Source: Rhodospirillales bacterium
GTDB taxonomy: Bacteria; Pseudomonadota; Alphaproteobacteria; Rhodospirillales; Magnetospirillaceae
Length of the DNA: 64,000 nt
Direction of reading: 5' to 3'
Assembly: GCA_014380005.1 (NCBI GenBank)
Contig: JACMKT010000237.1
Span: 1-64,000 of the forward strand
The notes below the pieces were generated by a model. It had not been told where the DNA came from. It made no database searches and saw nothing but the letters and a program-made list of their open reading frames with translations. Shown one piece after another: positions 8,579-17,590 of the stretch (positions within the stretch are counted from its first letter, which is position 1; every line of letters begins with the position of its first letter). The position numbers were made by a program, and so were the translations under genes.

Positions 8579-9034
8579 CTAGGCGGCCTTGTCTTCGACC
8601 ACCGGCGTGATGCCGGTGGAGTTATCGACTTCGATTTCCACGCTGGTGCGCTTCTGGCCGTCCTGGTCCCACTCGCGCGAGCGCAGTGCGCCCTGGACCA
8701 GCATCAGCCGGCCCTTGGTCCCCTGCTTGGCGAGCACCTTGTCGATGAGCGAAGGCAGGAACGTGAAGACGCGGAGCCAATCGGTTTCGTTGCGCCATTC
8801 GCCCGTACCGGTCTTGAACGAGCGCTCAGCCGCCAAGCTGAAGGAGGCGACCTTGCCGCCGGCCTCACCGGGCATGGTCTTGATGTCGGCGTGGGCACCG
8901 AGCCGGCCTGCGAGCATGACCAGATTCATGGGTGGGGTGTCGATGGTGATCGGCACCAGGCCGCCGGTGTGATCGACCTCGATCTCCACCGTGTGGTGCT
9001 TCTGCCCGTTCTGTTCCCACGACCTGGCACGCAA
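8579..9034 (-). CDS. SSB-like OB-fold protein, downstream half of an interrupted tandem SSB gene
   Basis: MNLVMLAGRLGAHADIKTMPGEAGGKVASFSLAAERSFKTGTGEWRNETDWLRVFTF; same frame as 9041..9280; likely internal ATG at 8929. Confidence 0.8.
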   Translation of the reverse strand: MRARSWEQNGQKHHTVEIEVDHTGGLVPITIDTPPMNLVMLAGRLGAHADIKTMPGEAGGKVASFSLAAERSFKTGTGEWRNETDWLRVFTFLPSLIDKVLAKQGTKGRLMLVQGALRSREWDQDGQKRTSVEIEVDNSTGITPVVEDKAA

Positions 9035-9040
9035 CGAGCC

Positions 9041-9280
9041 CTAGACGAAGAATTGCCGGCCCTTGGTGGCTTGGCCGGTCAGCACGTTGTCGATCAGCCA
9101 GGGCATATAGGTGACCACCCGGAACCAGTGGGTCACCGTCTGGTACTTGCCGGCGCGGTTCTTGAAATGGTGATCGACGGCAAGGGAAAGGGTGGCGACC
9201 TTCCGGTTGCCGGTGAGGGTCTTGATTTCGGCGTCGCCACCGAGGCGACCGGTGAGCATCACCGAGTTTTGATTGAACAT
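9041..9280 (-). CDS. SSB-like OB-fold domain, upstream half, ending at in-frame TAG
   Basis: MFNQNSVMLTGRLGGDAEIKTLTGNRKVATLSLAVDHHFKNRAGKYQTVTHWFRVV...KGRQFFV*; homology to the downstream domain continues after the stop. Confidence 0.8.
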   Translation of the reverse strand: MFNQNSVMLTGRLGGDAEIKTLTGNRKVATLSLAVDHHFKNRAGKYQTVTHWFRVVTYMPWLIDNVLTGQATKGRQFFV

Positions 9281-9291
9281 TCGGTCTCCTT

Positions 9292-11139
9292 TCAGCGGGG
9301 GGAAGTGTCAGTGCCGGCCGCCGCACGCAGCCGGTCGGCGATGCCGGCGGCGCCGGCGGGAAGCTCGGGGGTATTTTCCTTGTCGTCACTCACAACAGGG
9401 GCCGGCGCGGGCGCGGCCTGGTCGTGGCCGACCGGCGCCGGGATGCGCGAGCGGGCATCCAAATCTTTGTCGAAGAAATAAAGCGGCTGGATGCCCAGGA
9501 TCGGCGGCTGGCCGGCGACGAAGGTGAGCATCTGTCCCGGCTTGACGATCTTGTTGGGATCGCGGCGGGACTTTTTCGCCGCCTTTAGCTTCATGACCTC
9601 GTCGTATTCCAGCAACGCGCGCTGTGTGGAATTCACCGCGTCAGTGACATTGCCGGCGACCTCCAATGCCTTCTTACTGGCGGTGCGCTTCTTCTGTACG
9701 ATGGTGGTCTTGCCGCACATCTCCGACAGCACCTTGGCCGTCGATACCTCGTTCGGGGCATAGGCAATCTTCACCTTGCACAGCCCCATGATGGAGTTCT
9801 TCTCCCCGTAATGGGTTTGAAGCTGTGTCAGGTCCTGGACGATCAGGAAGGCCTTGATGCCGTAGCCGCCCATGTAGGCCATGGACTGTTCGAAAATTTC
9901 GAGCTTCTTCACCGAAGTGAACTCGTCGAACATGATCAGCAGCCGGCGCTTGTAATTGGCGTTGCCGCTAGCGTCGAAGGTTTTCATCAGGCGGCGCAGC
10001 AGCAGATTCCAAAGGACGCGCAACAGTGGCCGGAGCCGGTCGATGTCGGACGGCGGCACGATGATGTAGAGCGACACAGCCTGATCACCGTGCATAAGGT
10101 CGGTCAGGCTGAAATCCGAAGCAGCCGTGTTGGCGGCAATGATCGGATCGCGATAAAGCGACAAATCAACTTTGGAAGAAGAGAGGACGCCGGAACGTTC
10201 CTGTGCTGCCTTGTCCTGCATTTCCTGACCGGAAGCTTGGATCAATTCAGTCGCTGCCGGCGTCGTGGCCTGGAAGGCGATCATGTTTCTCAGCACCGAA
10301 TCGATGCCTTCACCCGGATTGGTCAGGATCATATCCACGTCGTGGAGCGAGGCTTCCCGGTCGTGGTCCTGCCGCATCTTGTAGAGGCTGTATAAAATTG
10401 CTGCACAGAGCCATGAGAAGCCCGATTTCTGCCAGAAATCGGCAAGGCCCTTGCCATCGGGATCAACGATCAGCAGGGCGATGTTCTGCGCATCAGCGAC
10501 TTCATGGATGGTACCGAACCGCACGTCCGACAGCGGATTGAAGCGAATGCTTCCAGTTTCGGTCGTTGGATCGAATTTAAGGATGCGCTGGCCCTGTGCC
10601 GCTCGCCATCCTGCCGATTTGGCGTAGTTCTCTCCGCGAATGTCATGGACCACGACCGATTCCGGCCAACTCAACAGCGTGGGGATCACGAGGCCTGTGC
10701 CTTTGCCGGAGCGCGGCGGGGCGAAGCACAGCACATGTTCGGGACCGTCGTCGCGGAGCGACTTGGTGCGGAACAGCTTGCGCCAGCCGCCGACCACCAC
10801 GCCGGTTGCACGCCAAAGGCCCGCATCCTTGATGTCAGCCAGCCGAGCCCAGCGGGCGGACCCGTGCAGAGTATTTTCGCCATGGGCTCCATGGAGGGTG
10901 CGTGCGCCGATCCGCGAGGCGATGACCATCAGCAGCACCAGTTGGCCGATGATCGCCCCGGCTGCGCCGTACAAGCCCCACAGTAGGAAGGAGGGCAGCG
11001 CCTTATAGGCTTTGACGTAGTTCCACACCCAGACCCAGGAATGGGCTTCCAGGGGATAGAAGTCCCACACCGACTGCCACAGCCAGCCGGTGCCAACGAT
11101 GGTGGCCACCACCACGACGGGGAGAAGGAGAGCGATCAT
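9292..11139 (-). CDS. virD4: Type IV secretion coupling protein VirD4/TraG
   Basis: Walker A-type FAPPRSGKGTGLVIPTLL; Walker B-type RLLIMFDEFTSVKKL; N-terminal TM segments. Confidence 0.92.
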   Translation of the reverse strand: MIALLLPVVVVATIVGTGWLWQSVWDFYPLEAHSWVWVWNYVKAYKALPSFLLWGLYGAAGAIIGQLVLLMVIASRIGARTLHGAHGENTLHGSARWARLADIKDAGLWRATGVVVGGWRKLFRTKSLRDDGPEHVLCFAPPRSGKGTGLVIPTLLSWPESVVVHDIRGENYAKSAGWRAAQGQRILKFDPTTETGSIRFNPLSDVRFGTIHEVADAQNIALLIVDPDGKGLADFWQKSGFSWLCAAILYSLYKMRQDHDREASLHDVDMILTNPGEGIDSVLRNMIAFQATTPAATELIQASGQEMQDKAAQERSGVLSSSKVDLSLYRDPIIAANTAASDFSLTDLMHGDQAVSLYIIVPPSDIDRLRPLLRVLWNLLLRRLMKTFDASGNANYKRRLLIMFDEFTSVKKLEIFEQSMAYMGGYGIKAFLIVQDLTQLQTHYGEKNSIMGLCKVKIAYAPNEVSTAKVLSEMCGKTTIVQKKRTASKKALEVAGNVTDAVNSTQRALLEYDEVMKLKAAKKSRRDPNKIVKPGQMLTFVAGQPPILGIQPLYFFDKDLDARSRIPAPVGHDQAAPAPAPVVSDDKENTPELPAGAAGIADRLRAAAGTDTSPR

Positions 11140-12089
11140 GCTGCGGCCTCCTGCAGCATGTGGCCGTCCTTCATCACCCAATTATCGTTGCTCGGTTCGT
11201 AGATGTCGGTGATGCGCCGGTTGCCGTCATCGTCGCGTTTGATTTGGACAATGACATCGACCAGATTGACCAAATATTCGGCCACGCGGGGCATGCTTTG
11301 ACCCGACCATGCAATCAGCTGGTCGAACTTCCGCTGGATCACTTCCTCTGGACTGGAGGCGTGGATCGAGCACATAAAGCCGTTGATGCCGGCGTTCAGG
11401 GCGCCGAGTGCAGCAAAGGCGTTCTGGGTGCTGATTTCGCCGAAGATCACATAATCGGGCGTGGCACGCATCTTGTGGTCATAGAGCGGGCGCCAGTCGA
11501 TCATGCCTGAGGAGGTGGACGCTTCGCGTGCCGCCAGCAATCCGACGCCATCCCAGAACCGGTCGATTTCCAGTTCCGGGGTATCCTCGGCGGCGACGAC
11601 GCGGCAGGTATCGGGCAGGAAGTGCAACAGCTTGTTGATCAAGGTGGTTTTGCCGGTGTTGGTGCCACCGGCGATGATCATGTTCGCTTTGCGCTCCATG
11701 GCCGCCTGGAGATAGGCGACCACGTCAGGGGTGACCCCCAACTGCTCCCAGGTGGGGGTGAAAGGATGCTTGCAGCGGATTGCCATGGAAATGCCCGACT
11801 GCACGGACGCGCCCATGAGGCATTCAAAGCGGTGTCGCACCTCCGGCACGACGCAGCTCAGTTTGGGCGCCGCACCGGGGTCGAACTTCACACCAGTGAA
11901 GTTCGCCAGCGACCGGCAAATGTCCTCGATGCGGGCCAGCGTCAGTTCCGGTGCATCGATCAGGAACTTGCCGACGCCGCGCTGATCAATGATGACTTTC
12001 TTCGCCTCGGTCATGCGCATTTCGACGGTGGATGGATCGTCGTAGAACGTCGCCAGCGGGCGCAGGATGGTGGAGATTGCCGAGGCCAT
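11136..12089 (-). CDS. virB11: Type IV secretion ATPase VirB11
   Basis: MIIAGGTNTGKTTLINKLL (Walker A), VAAEDTPELEI, RATPDYVIFGEI. Confidence 0.92.
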   Translation of the reverse strand: MASAISTILRPLATFYDDPSTVEMRMTEAKKVIIDQRGVGKFLIDAPELTLARIEDICRSLANFTGVKFDPGAAPKLSCVVPEVRHRFECLMGASVQSGISMAIRCKHPFTPTWEQLGVTPDVVAYLQAAMERKANMIIAGGTNTGKTTLINKLLHFLPDTCRVVAAEDTPELEIDRFWDGVGLLAAREASTSSGMIDWRPLYDHKMRATPDYVIFGEISTQNAFAALGALNAGINGFMCSIHASSPEEVIQRKFDQLIAWSGQSMPRVAEYLVNLVDVIVQIKRDDDGNRRITDIYEPSNDNWVMKDGHMLQEAAA

Positions 12090-12091
12090 GA

Positions 12092-14293
12092 TCAGAACCC
12101 CGCCGGGCAGGACGTGCCATAGGCGGCGCTGTAGCTCGCCCATGACGCGCCCGTGGCAGCGTTAATGTTGTAACCCCATCCGCCGTTGCAATTATTTCCG
12201 TCAATCGCTCCTGTGTTGTCCTGGCCGTCTGTTACGTTATAGGTGGATTGTTCCACGCAAGTTGTGCTGATGACGGTCCCTGTTTCGGTGTTCTTCTTTT
12301 CGATTTTGTTGATGGTGTGGATGCCACGCCCATAAGACTTGCTGGAATAGGCCGCGCTGCACCAAACAGTGAGTTCGAGGTTCCCGGATTTGATATTGTT
12401 GCTGATGCACACGTCGGGGACAATAACCGGCGTGCCGGTGCCAATTTGCTTAAGGTATTCCGTCTCATCGGGCCGCTTCCAACGTTCGTACTTCGCGGTC
12501 TCCCGATATGCCTTGCAGCCAGAAGGCGGCGGCTCATAGCTCGACTGGCCGGTATTCTGGTCCACGGTCTCTTCCAGCACATAGGATAGCTGCGCGGCAC
12601 CGGGCAACACCTCGGACGAAGCGACAGTGAAGGGGGTGCCATTGACGGTGATTGTCACCGTGGACAGCGGATAGGCCCATAGTTGCTCATCGTGATTCTG
12701 GTAGCCGGTGACCGTCTCATCGTGCGGGTAAGTCACCGTCGAGTTCTGGCACGGGGTGACGTATTCCGGCGTGCCGTCCACCTTCTTGTAATAAAACCGC
12801 TCCTGTCCGTAAGAGATGTTGGCATCAAGGTCATGCGTCCATCCTGCCGGGTCCATGCAGCCGTTCGGGGTGGAAAGGATCGCCTGGGGTGAGGTATCCG
12901 GGGTGCAATCGGTGATGAACTGAGGGACGCCATCGACGGTGATGCGCCGCCTGGATTGCAACGTCGCCGTCTTGGTCGTCATGCTTGTGATAGCCGGGCA
13001 GATGTAGTTTCCGGCGACATCCGCGTAGACGATCTCGTGGGGGAAGGTGCGGTCAGTGTCGGCGCACGGTGCGGCCTGATAGGTCACACCGTTGCGGACA
13101 TACGTCCACATGGACAGTTCGTAGCTGAGTTTTGCCGCGTAATCTGGCCGCATGGGGCAGGCGGACTTGTTTTCGCTCATGGGGATGGCGGCGGATTTGG
13201 TTGACGCGGCGCAGCCCTTGCCCGGAACCTGCGTCAAGGCGTTGTTGCGCCCGATGTAGACAAAGGCCGATTGCGGCACCGCTTTTTGTTCAAGGAAGTC
13301 CAGATAGACGGGGCACTGTCCCTCGTCCTCGGTGATGGTGTAGATGGTTTCTTCGTCCTTGCCGCACTCACCGACCGGATGGTTTTCCCCGGCCTCGTTC
13401 ACGTAGTACCATTGGAATTGCGGCCACGCCTGGAGCGTATCAATGTTCACATTGTCAGTCGGGCACGCCTGAAATGACTTCTTCAGGGGATAGCTAATTT
13501 CGGAGTCAGTACAGGTGCCGTCGCTGGTCAAGGCCCCATCAGTGAAGGTCTGTTCCTTCGATTGGACCACGGCCTTGCCCTGCGCCAGGTCGATACGCAC
13601 GGTGCAACCGTCTTGGCTGGTCCGGACATCCACCACAGGGTCTTTTTCTTCCGGGGCGGCCGCCGCAACGGTCGGTGTCCTATAGCTGGCCGCCTGGTCG
13701 TTTCCCGTCTTGCCGCCGTTGGACACCGGATTGTCGGCTACGCTGTCCTTCTCGACCTTCTTTTTCTCGTCGTCCTTCGTGGGTTCGGCGAGGCGCTGCA
13801 GGGCGGCTACCAGGGCCGTCTTGCTGCCTTTCACCTCCAAAGTCTTTTCGGGGAAAAGCTGGCTGGTTTCCTTGGCGTCCCATTGCGCGGTCATGCCTTC
13901 GGTCGAAATGGTTTCCGTCCGATCACCCTTGGCAACCGTCATCACCAGGACCTGACCGATAGTTTGGTCTTCAACCGTCACCTTGCGAGCGTAGCCGTTG
14001 GCGGTGACACCGGTCACCAATTGGGCGGGCACACCTTCAATCTGGCCGAGGTTAAACGACGTGGCCACCGGCTGTTCGGGAAGCGGTAAAGCCGCCTTGG
14101 GCCACACCGGCACGGTGATCACGTCAGAGGACGGCATGGTGCCGGCGTTGCCGGCGGATGTTTGTGCCGGCGACGTGGTGGCCTTCGCTGGAGCGGTCTG
14201 CGCATTGGCGACGGCATAAGACAGAATCATGAGAGACGCGGCCAGCGCCGCGAAAACAAAATCAAAGCGTAAGTGTTTGCGCATGACGGTCAC
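12092..14293 (-). CDS. Secreted cysteine-repeat protein in T4SS operon (733 aa; TraN-like role is speculative)
   Basis: Signal-peptide-like N-terminus (FVFAALAASLMILSYAVANAQ); roughly 50-aa units ending in CP/C-containing motifs; overlaps the virB10 stop. Confidence 0.75.
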   Translation of the reverse strand: MTVMRKHLRFDFVFAALAASLMILSYAVANAQTAPAKATTSPAQTSAGNAGTMPSSDVITVPVWPKAALPLPEQPVATSFNLGQIEGVPAQLVTGVTANGYARKVTVEDQTIGQVLVMTVAKGDRTETISTEGMTAQWDAKETSQLFPEKTLEVKGSKTALVAALQRLAEPTKDDEKKKVEKDSVADNPVSNGGKTGNDQAASYRTPTVAAAAPEEKDPVVDVRTSQDGCTVRIDLAQGKAVVQSKEQTFTDGALTSDGTCTDSEISYPLKKSFQACPTDNVNIDTLQAWPQFQWYYVNEAGENHPVGECGKDEETIYTITEDEGQCPVYLDFLEQKAVPQSAFVYIGRNNALTQVPGKGCAASTKSAAIPMSENKSACPMRPDYAAKLSYELSMWTYVRNGVTYQAAPCADTDRTFPHEIVYADVAGNYICPAITSMTTKTATLQSRRRITVDGVPQFITDCTPDTSPQAILSTPNGCMDPAGWTHDLDANISYGQERFYYKKVDGTPEYVTPCQNSTVTYPHDETVTGYQNHDEQLWAYPLSTVTITVNGTPFTVASSEVLPGAAQLSYVLEETVDQNTGQSSYEPPPSGCKAYRETAKYERWKRPDETEYLKQIGTGTPVIVPDVCISNNIKSGNLELTVWCSAAYSSKSYGRGIHTINKIEKKNTETGTVISTTCVEQSTYNVTDGQDNTGAIDGNNCNGGWGYNINAATGASWASYSAAYGTSCPAGF

Positions 14294-15405
14294 TCCACCA
14301 CTTTCGAGATGTACCAGTCCGCATCGGGGCGGATCACCACACGTTGGCCCTGGAAGGTTTTGAGGATCGGAACGAGGTTGATGGTGCGTTCCAGAGCGGC
14401 GGCGCCGATCTCGCCAAACCGCTGGGAAAGCTCCTGGCCGCCCTGCGAAAGGGCGCCGCCATCGGAATAGCTACTGGATGATCCAGATGCCGACGACGAG
14501 CTGCTGGACGTGGCGGTCCCGGCCTGGGCAGTCGCCATACGCACGGCGGCGGAAATGCCGGCGAGGATCGTGGCTGTGCCGTAGGTTTCCCAGATGCGGT
14601 TGTCCACCTCGCCCGAGGCGCCGAGGTGGCCCTGCACGTCGAAGACGTTGGACCGCATGTTGAAGATTTCGAAGCGCGAGCCGCCGGCCAGCAGGCGCGA
14701 GCACCGCCATTGGGAGCGGGTGGCGCCGACCTTTTCCAGGCTCTTGTAGCCGCAGACCAGGCGCGAGCCCTTCGGGATTAGGATGTTGCGGCCGTGGTAG
14801 CCGAACACATCCCGGCTCACCTGAATGACGGTGGTGCCGCCGACCGTGCCATCCAGCTGCGAGTTCGTGCCGTTCTCGACGATGCCGGTGATGATGCGGT
14901 CGGTGGTCAGCATGCGGCTGTTGTCCACGGGACGCGTGGACGTGACGGCCTTTTCCTCGTATTCGGCGCCACCGGGCACCTTAACCGTGGCGGCCAGATC
15001 GAGAGGCATGGCCGGGGCTGTTATATGGGGCTGTGCCGCTGTGGCGCTGGTGCCGATCTGCGGCATGGACACCGGCAACGCCACTTCTGACCATCCCGCT
15101 CGGTTGGCTGAACGACGGCGGTAAGAAGCCTGCACGGCATCCGCATAGGGATCAGGCTCCGGCGCTGTCGCAACCGGTGCCGGCGGCGCCGAAGCGGGCA
15201 CTTCCTTGATGATGGTTTTTTCGATGATCACCGGGGGCATGGCCGGCGCTGGGGCGGGAGCAGGCGCCGGGGGCGGTGCCTCAGCCTTGACGGCCCAGGC
15301 ACCCGGCTCATTCGGCGGCATGGGCTCAGGCGTGGCCGTGGCCGGCTGGCATGCGCCGGAAAGCGTCATGCCCAGCGCCAAGGCCAAGTCGCAGATCGCG
15401 GACAT
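14290..15405 (-). CDS. virB10: VirB10/TrbI-type T4SS protein
   Basis: Pro-rich N-term region; TDRIITGIVENGTNSQLDGTVGGTTVIQVSRDVFGYHGRNILIPKGSRLVCGYKS is VirB10-like. Confidence 0.9.
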   Translation of the reverse strand: MSAICDLALALGMTLSGACQPATATPEPMPPNEPGAWAVKAEAPPPAPAPAPAPAMPPVIIEKTIIKEVPASAPPAPVATAPEPDPYADAVQASYRRRSANRAGWSEVALPVSMPQIGTSATAAQPHITAPAMPLDLAATVKVPGGAEYEEKAVTSTRPVDNSRMLTTDRIITGIVENGTNSQLDGTVGGTTVIQVSRDVFGYHGRNILIPKGSRLVCGYKSLEKVGATRSQWRCSRLLAGGSRFEIFNMRSNVFDVQGHLGASGEVDNRIWETYGTATILAGISAAVRMATAQAGTATSSSSSSASGSSSSYSDGGALSQGGQELSQRFGEIGAAALERTINLVPILKTFQGQRVVIRPDADWYISKVVE

Positions 15406-16568
15406 CAGGGCTGGTCCCCGGTGTACTGGATGCAGAGATACTTTTTGCCGTCTTTCAGGGTGATGAGCGGCGCGACGCTTTCGATGATGTACGTGCTGCC
15501 CTGGACGCGGGTGTTGACCAGTTCGTCAATGCCATCGATCGTCACGTAGGCGGTGCCCAACTCCATGCCGTCCCACTTCTTGCCGTATCGGATGTACGTG
15601 AAGAAGTCGTCGCGGTAGACCATTTCGGGCTTCAGCTCGCTGTCGCCTTTGAGGCTGTAATCCTTCCAGCCGTGCAGCTTGGCCGGATCGAACGGGACAT
15701 TGCGCACGAAGTCGCCGCTGGGCGGCGCCGGGCTGGTCAGATCGCGGACGGCAGCCGCCGTCTTGGCGTCCAGTTTGGGGACTGCACCTTTCTCTTGTCG
15801 TGGCGACGTGCCGGCGGCGGCAGCCTGTTCGGGCAGGCCAGGGACTTCGGGCTTCTCCCGACCGACGATCTTCACGACCAGATCGGGGACGTTTACCGAG
15901 TTGAAACCCTCGGAACGGAGATAGAAGGCATAGATACGTCCCGACTTGGTCTGAACGGTGAGGTTCGTGTCGGTGCCATACAGATCAGGGCGGATGGCGA
16001 TGGTGTTGGCCGTCTTCACCTTCGCCTTGAATCCTGCCGGGTCGCCCAGATCCGGCGGCACGGCGATCACCGCATCCTCGGGGAGGATAATGGTGGTGGT
16101 CATCATTTCGCGGGTGCGGACTTTATAGATGCAGTCATCGCACAGCTGGATGGCATAGACGCCCTGGCGCTTCTGGCCGGTGGCCGGATCGGCTTCGATC
16201 TTGTCCCAGGCTTCCTGAATTTGGCCGCCCGGCCCCTGGCGCTGCATTTCCGTGTACAGCCCCTCAGACTGTTCCAGCGCCTGGGTGTAGTTGGCCGCCG
16301 ACATGGGGATTTTCCCCGGCTGGCCGGCCTGCTGCTGTCCGCCCTGAGGCTGCTGCGGGCTGGAGGGTTGTGCCGTTGCCGCAGCAGGGGCGGTTGCCGG
16401 CGGCGACTTGCCGGGTGGCGTGGCCGGCACCGGCTGTCCGATGGTCCGGGTTGGAATCTGGTTCTGGCCTTGGCCCTTGCTTCCCAAGGGCGTCTGGGCC
16501 AGGACGAACGACGGCGAGGACATGAGCAGCACAAAGGCAGCCGCAGCCGCATGGCGACGACGGGTCAT
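15405..16568 (-). CDS. virB9: VirB9/TrbG-type T4SS protein
   Basis: Signal peptide; periplasmic beta-rich region; VYRDDFFTYIRYGKKWDGMELGTAYVTIDGIDELVNTRVQGSTYIIESVAPLITLKDGKKYLCI. Confidence 0.88.
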   Translation of the reverse strand: MTRRRHAAAAAFVLLMSSPSFVLAQTPLGSKGQGQNQIPTRTIGQPVPATPPGKSPPATAPAAATAQPSSPQQPQGGQQQAGQPGKIPMSAANYTQALEQSEGLYTEMQRQGPGGQIQEAWDKIEADPATGQKRQGVYAIQLCDDCIYKVRTREMMTTTIILPEDAVIAVPPDLGDPAGFKAKVKTANTIAIRPDLYGTDTNLTVQTKSGRIYAFYLRSEGFNSVNVPDLVVKIVGREKPEVPGLPEQAAAAGTSPRQEKGAVPKLDAKTAAAVRDLTSPAPPSGDFVRNVPFDPAKLHGWKDYSLKGDSELKPEMVYRDDFFTYIRYGKKWDGMELGTAYVTIDGIDELVNTRVQGSTYIIESVAPLITLKDGKKYLCIQYTGDQP

Positions 16569-17383
16569 GAATTCCCCCTTTCTTTGAGCACAACCACGCC
16601 CGACCGGAAGCCCTGCGGGTTTTCGAATTTTTCCGACGGCTTGACAGTGTGCGGGCGCGCGGTGACCGGCAGGTATGCGCGCAGGCGCTTCACCTCGACC
16701 ACGTCCCCACGGCGCGTATCGGTCTGGACGAAATCGACGGCATAGCGATAGGTGCCGTTGCGTTCCGAGATACGGTCAGCACTCTCCACGACGATGGAGC
16801 GGATCAGGCCGCTCTTGATGGCGGCGTCAATTTCCTTCTTCCGCTCAGCGATGAACTGTTTCCACCAGTCTGTATCGGAATGCAGATTGGCCTCGCGCAT
16901 GCGGTCGTCCTGGGATACCGGATCTATCTCCAACAGGATGCGGACATACCTGCGGACGAAGGCCTCCATCATGATGTCGTAGCCCGGCGTCTCCTTGGTG
17001 ATCGGCAGCACCCGGACCAGCGAGGCCGGATCGACCGGCACTGCCTTGTCGTCGCGCTGCTCGATCCTGACGAGGCCCATTTGGGTCTCTTTCAGCGGCA
17101 CCAGTTGGGAAATCGCCGAGGTTAAGGAGATGATCACGGCGAATTGACCGATGCAGATCATCACGACCAGGCGGAAGATCCAGGCGAGGCGGCGGTGCGC
17201 AGCTTCAAACGCGTACGGATCGGCTTTGGTATGGGCGCTGTGATCGACCGGCTTTGATTTCTCCTCCGGAGAAACTTCAACTGTCGATTCCGGCTGTTCA
17301 GCAGGGCTGCTTTTGCCGAGAAACGGCGTTCGCCGTATCCGGAACGCTCCCTGCCCGAAGATGCGTTTGAACACCGCAAGCAT
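16565..17383 (-). CDS. virB8: VirB8-type T4SS protein
   Basis: Single TM (IFRLVVMICIGQFAVIISLTSAI) followed by a VirB8-like periplasmic domain; position in operon; ATGA overlap with virB7-like gene. Confidence 0.85.
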   Translation of the reverse strand: MLAVFKRIFGQGAFRIRRTPFLGKSSPAEQPESTVEVSPEEKSKPVDHSAHTKADPYAFEAAHRRLAWIFRLVVMICIGQFAVIISLTSAISQLVPLKETQMGLVRIEQRDDKAVPVDPASLVRVLPITKETPGYDIMMEAFVRRYVRILLEIDPVSQDDRMREANLHSDTDWWKQFIAERKKEIDAAIKSGLIRSIVVESADRISERNGTYRYAVDFVQTDTRRGDVVEVKRLRAYLPVTARPHTVKPSEKFENPQGFRSGVVVLKERGNS

Positions 17384-17556
17384 CAGCCCAGGTCCCAGCG
17401 ATAGAATTGAGGCTCGTAGGGCACGGTCACACAGGCGCACGGCGACTTGAGCATTTCATCCGTGCCGGAACCGTCCTTCTGAAGTTCGACATTGCTGCTG
17501 GTACCGCAGGCGGCCAGCAGCAGGGCGGCGGCGGCAATAAACGGGATCATCTTCAT
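17383..17556 (-). CDS. VirB7-like lipoprotein (57 aa)
   Basis: MKMIPFIAAAALLLAACGTSS carries a lipobox (LLAAC); located between virB6 and virB8. Confidence 0.75.
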   Translation of the reverse strand: MKMIPFIAAAALLLAACGTSSNVELQKDGSGTDEMLKSPCACVTVPYEPQFYRWDLG

Positions 17557-17590
17557 AGTTCCCCCCTTGGCGTGAGAAATCGGCCGGGCG

